Shown here: positions 63,902 through 64,000 of the stretch, in pieces | How positions within the stretch are numbered: the first letter of the stretch is position 1 | Layout: each line of letters begins with the position of its first letter | NCBI RefSeq assembly: GCF_900096955.1 | Contig: NZ_FMYL01000012.1 | Location: forward strand, 1-64,000 | Length of the DNA: 64,000 nt | Origin: Acinetobacter boissieri | Lineage (GTDB): Bacteria > Pseudomonadota > Gammaproteobacteria > Pseudomonadales > Moraxellaceae | Reading direction: 5' to 3' | Position numbers and translations under genes: made by a program | The notes under the pieces: generated by a model | Database searches by the model: none | The model's input: only the letters and a program-made list of their open reading frames with translations | What the model was told of the DNA's origin: nothing

Positions 63902-64000
63902 TGGACTTTTTCTCCTTGATACTCGTATACTTCTGATAAAGCTTTTGTTTTAGGCATTTCTTCTTGTACTAATTTATTAGATTGATTGATAACTTTATCT
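63898..64000 (-). CDS. C-terminal part of an upstream tad gene (TadZ/CpaE position)
   Basis: Reverse-strand frame DKVINQSNKLVQEEMPKTKA ending in YEYQGEKVQ and TGA, overlapping the tadA start codon. Its position directly before tadA is that of the ParA-like TadZ/CpaE in tad loci. The visible 33 residues do not identify it. Confidence 0.5.
   Translation of the reverse strand, partial: DKVINQSNKLVQEEMPKTKALSEVYEYQGEKVQ

Overview
The window reads as part of a large, mosaic, low-GC plasmid from a gammaproteobacterium, most probably Acinetobacter. The inference rests on four things: a Rep_3-type initiator with 22-bp iterons and a ParA cassette; a series of 28/29-bp XerC/XerD-like (pdif) sites that bracket single accessory genes, an arrangement known from Acinetobacter plasmids; a ColE1-like mobilisation block with nested genes; and the small membrane protein and IS types present. 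No rRNA or tRNA genes were seen. The plasmid runs off both ends of the window.

Layout. 1-820: the start of an IS630-type transposase, a clipped small membrane protein and a secreted protein. 1000-4100: the active-looking replicon (parA, a small ribbon-helix-helix partner, rep, iterons, serine recombinase), with two arrays of 8-bp repeats that look like a partition site. 4200-10200: a pdif archipelago of short modules (hypothetical, haloacid dehalogenase plus acetyltransferase, cupin, P-loop kinase, acetyltransferase, higBA, orphan Hint domain). Many module borders carry a GGGAGC/GCTCCC hairpin between two pdif-like sites. 10380-13220: decayed toxin/immunity-like genes, an XRE regulator with a paired operator, and hipBA. 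13500-16600: candidate oriT, then mobC, mobA and, nested inside mobA, mobB and mobD.

17178-26705 is a catabolic island for the lower nicotinate pathway: nicR, nicX, nicC, nicD, nicE, nicF and an MFS transporter, followed by a flavin reductase, a flavin-dependent (LLM class) monooxygenase and an alpha/beta hydrolase. Together NicC, NicX, NicD, NicF and NicE would take 6-hydroxynicotinate through 2,5-dihydroxypyridine, N-formylmaleamate, maleamate and maleate to fumarate. The nicotinate dehydrogenase (nicAB) is absent, and the two-component monooxygenase may supply another entry. The island lies between two diverged direct copies of the 3' end of the mob operon.

27264-36004 holds an ABC exporter, an SbmA/BacA-type importer with a TonB-dependent receptor, a truncated second ABC ATPase, and a YciI plus flavin amine oxidase pair. 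This block and the next (decayed higBA, a fungal-type pectin lyase in its own pdif module, hicAB with a lost hicA start, an IS3-family element) are flanked by two pieces of a second rep gene. A second parA pair follows. The plasmid therefore looks like a rearranged fusion of two replicons.

42100-60060 is a polymorphic-toxin locus. It contains three HEAT-like immunity paralogues, an orphan Hint-toxin tip, a second Hint-toxin tip on a decayed rhs gene, a fragment of another effector with immunity-like genes, and a second rhs gene on the opposite strand, with one frameshift in an A7 run. That last gene ends in a zinc-phospholipase-like tip and overlaps a secreted beta-helix gene. 60125-64000 is the start of a tad (Flp pilus) locus: DUF192 protein, TadC, TadB, FHA-TadA and the end of an upstream gene.

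All functional calls come from reading motifs in the translated sequence. No database search was run, and family recollections are flagged as such.
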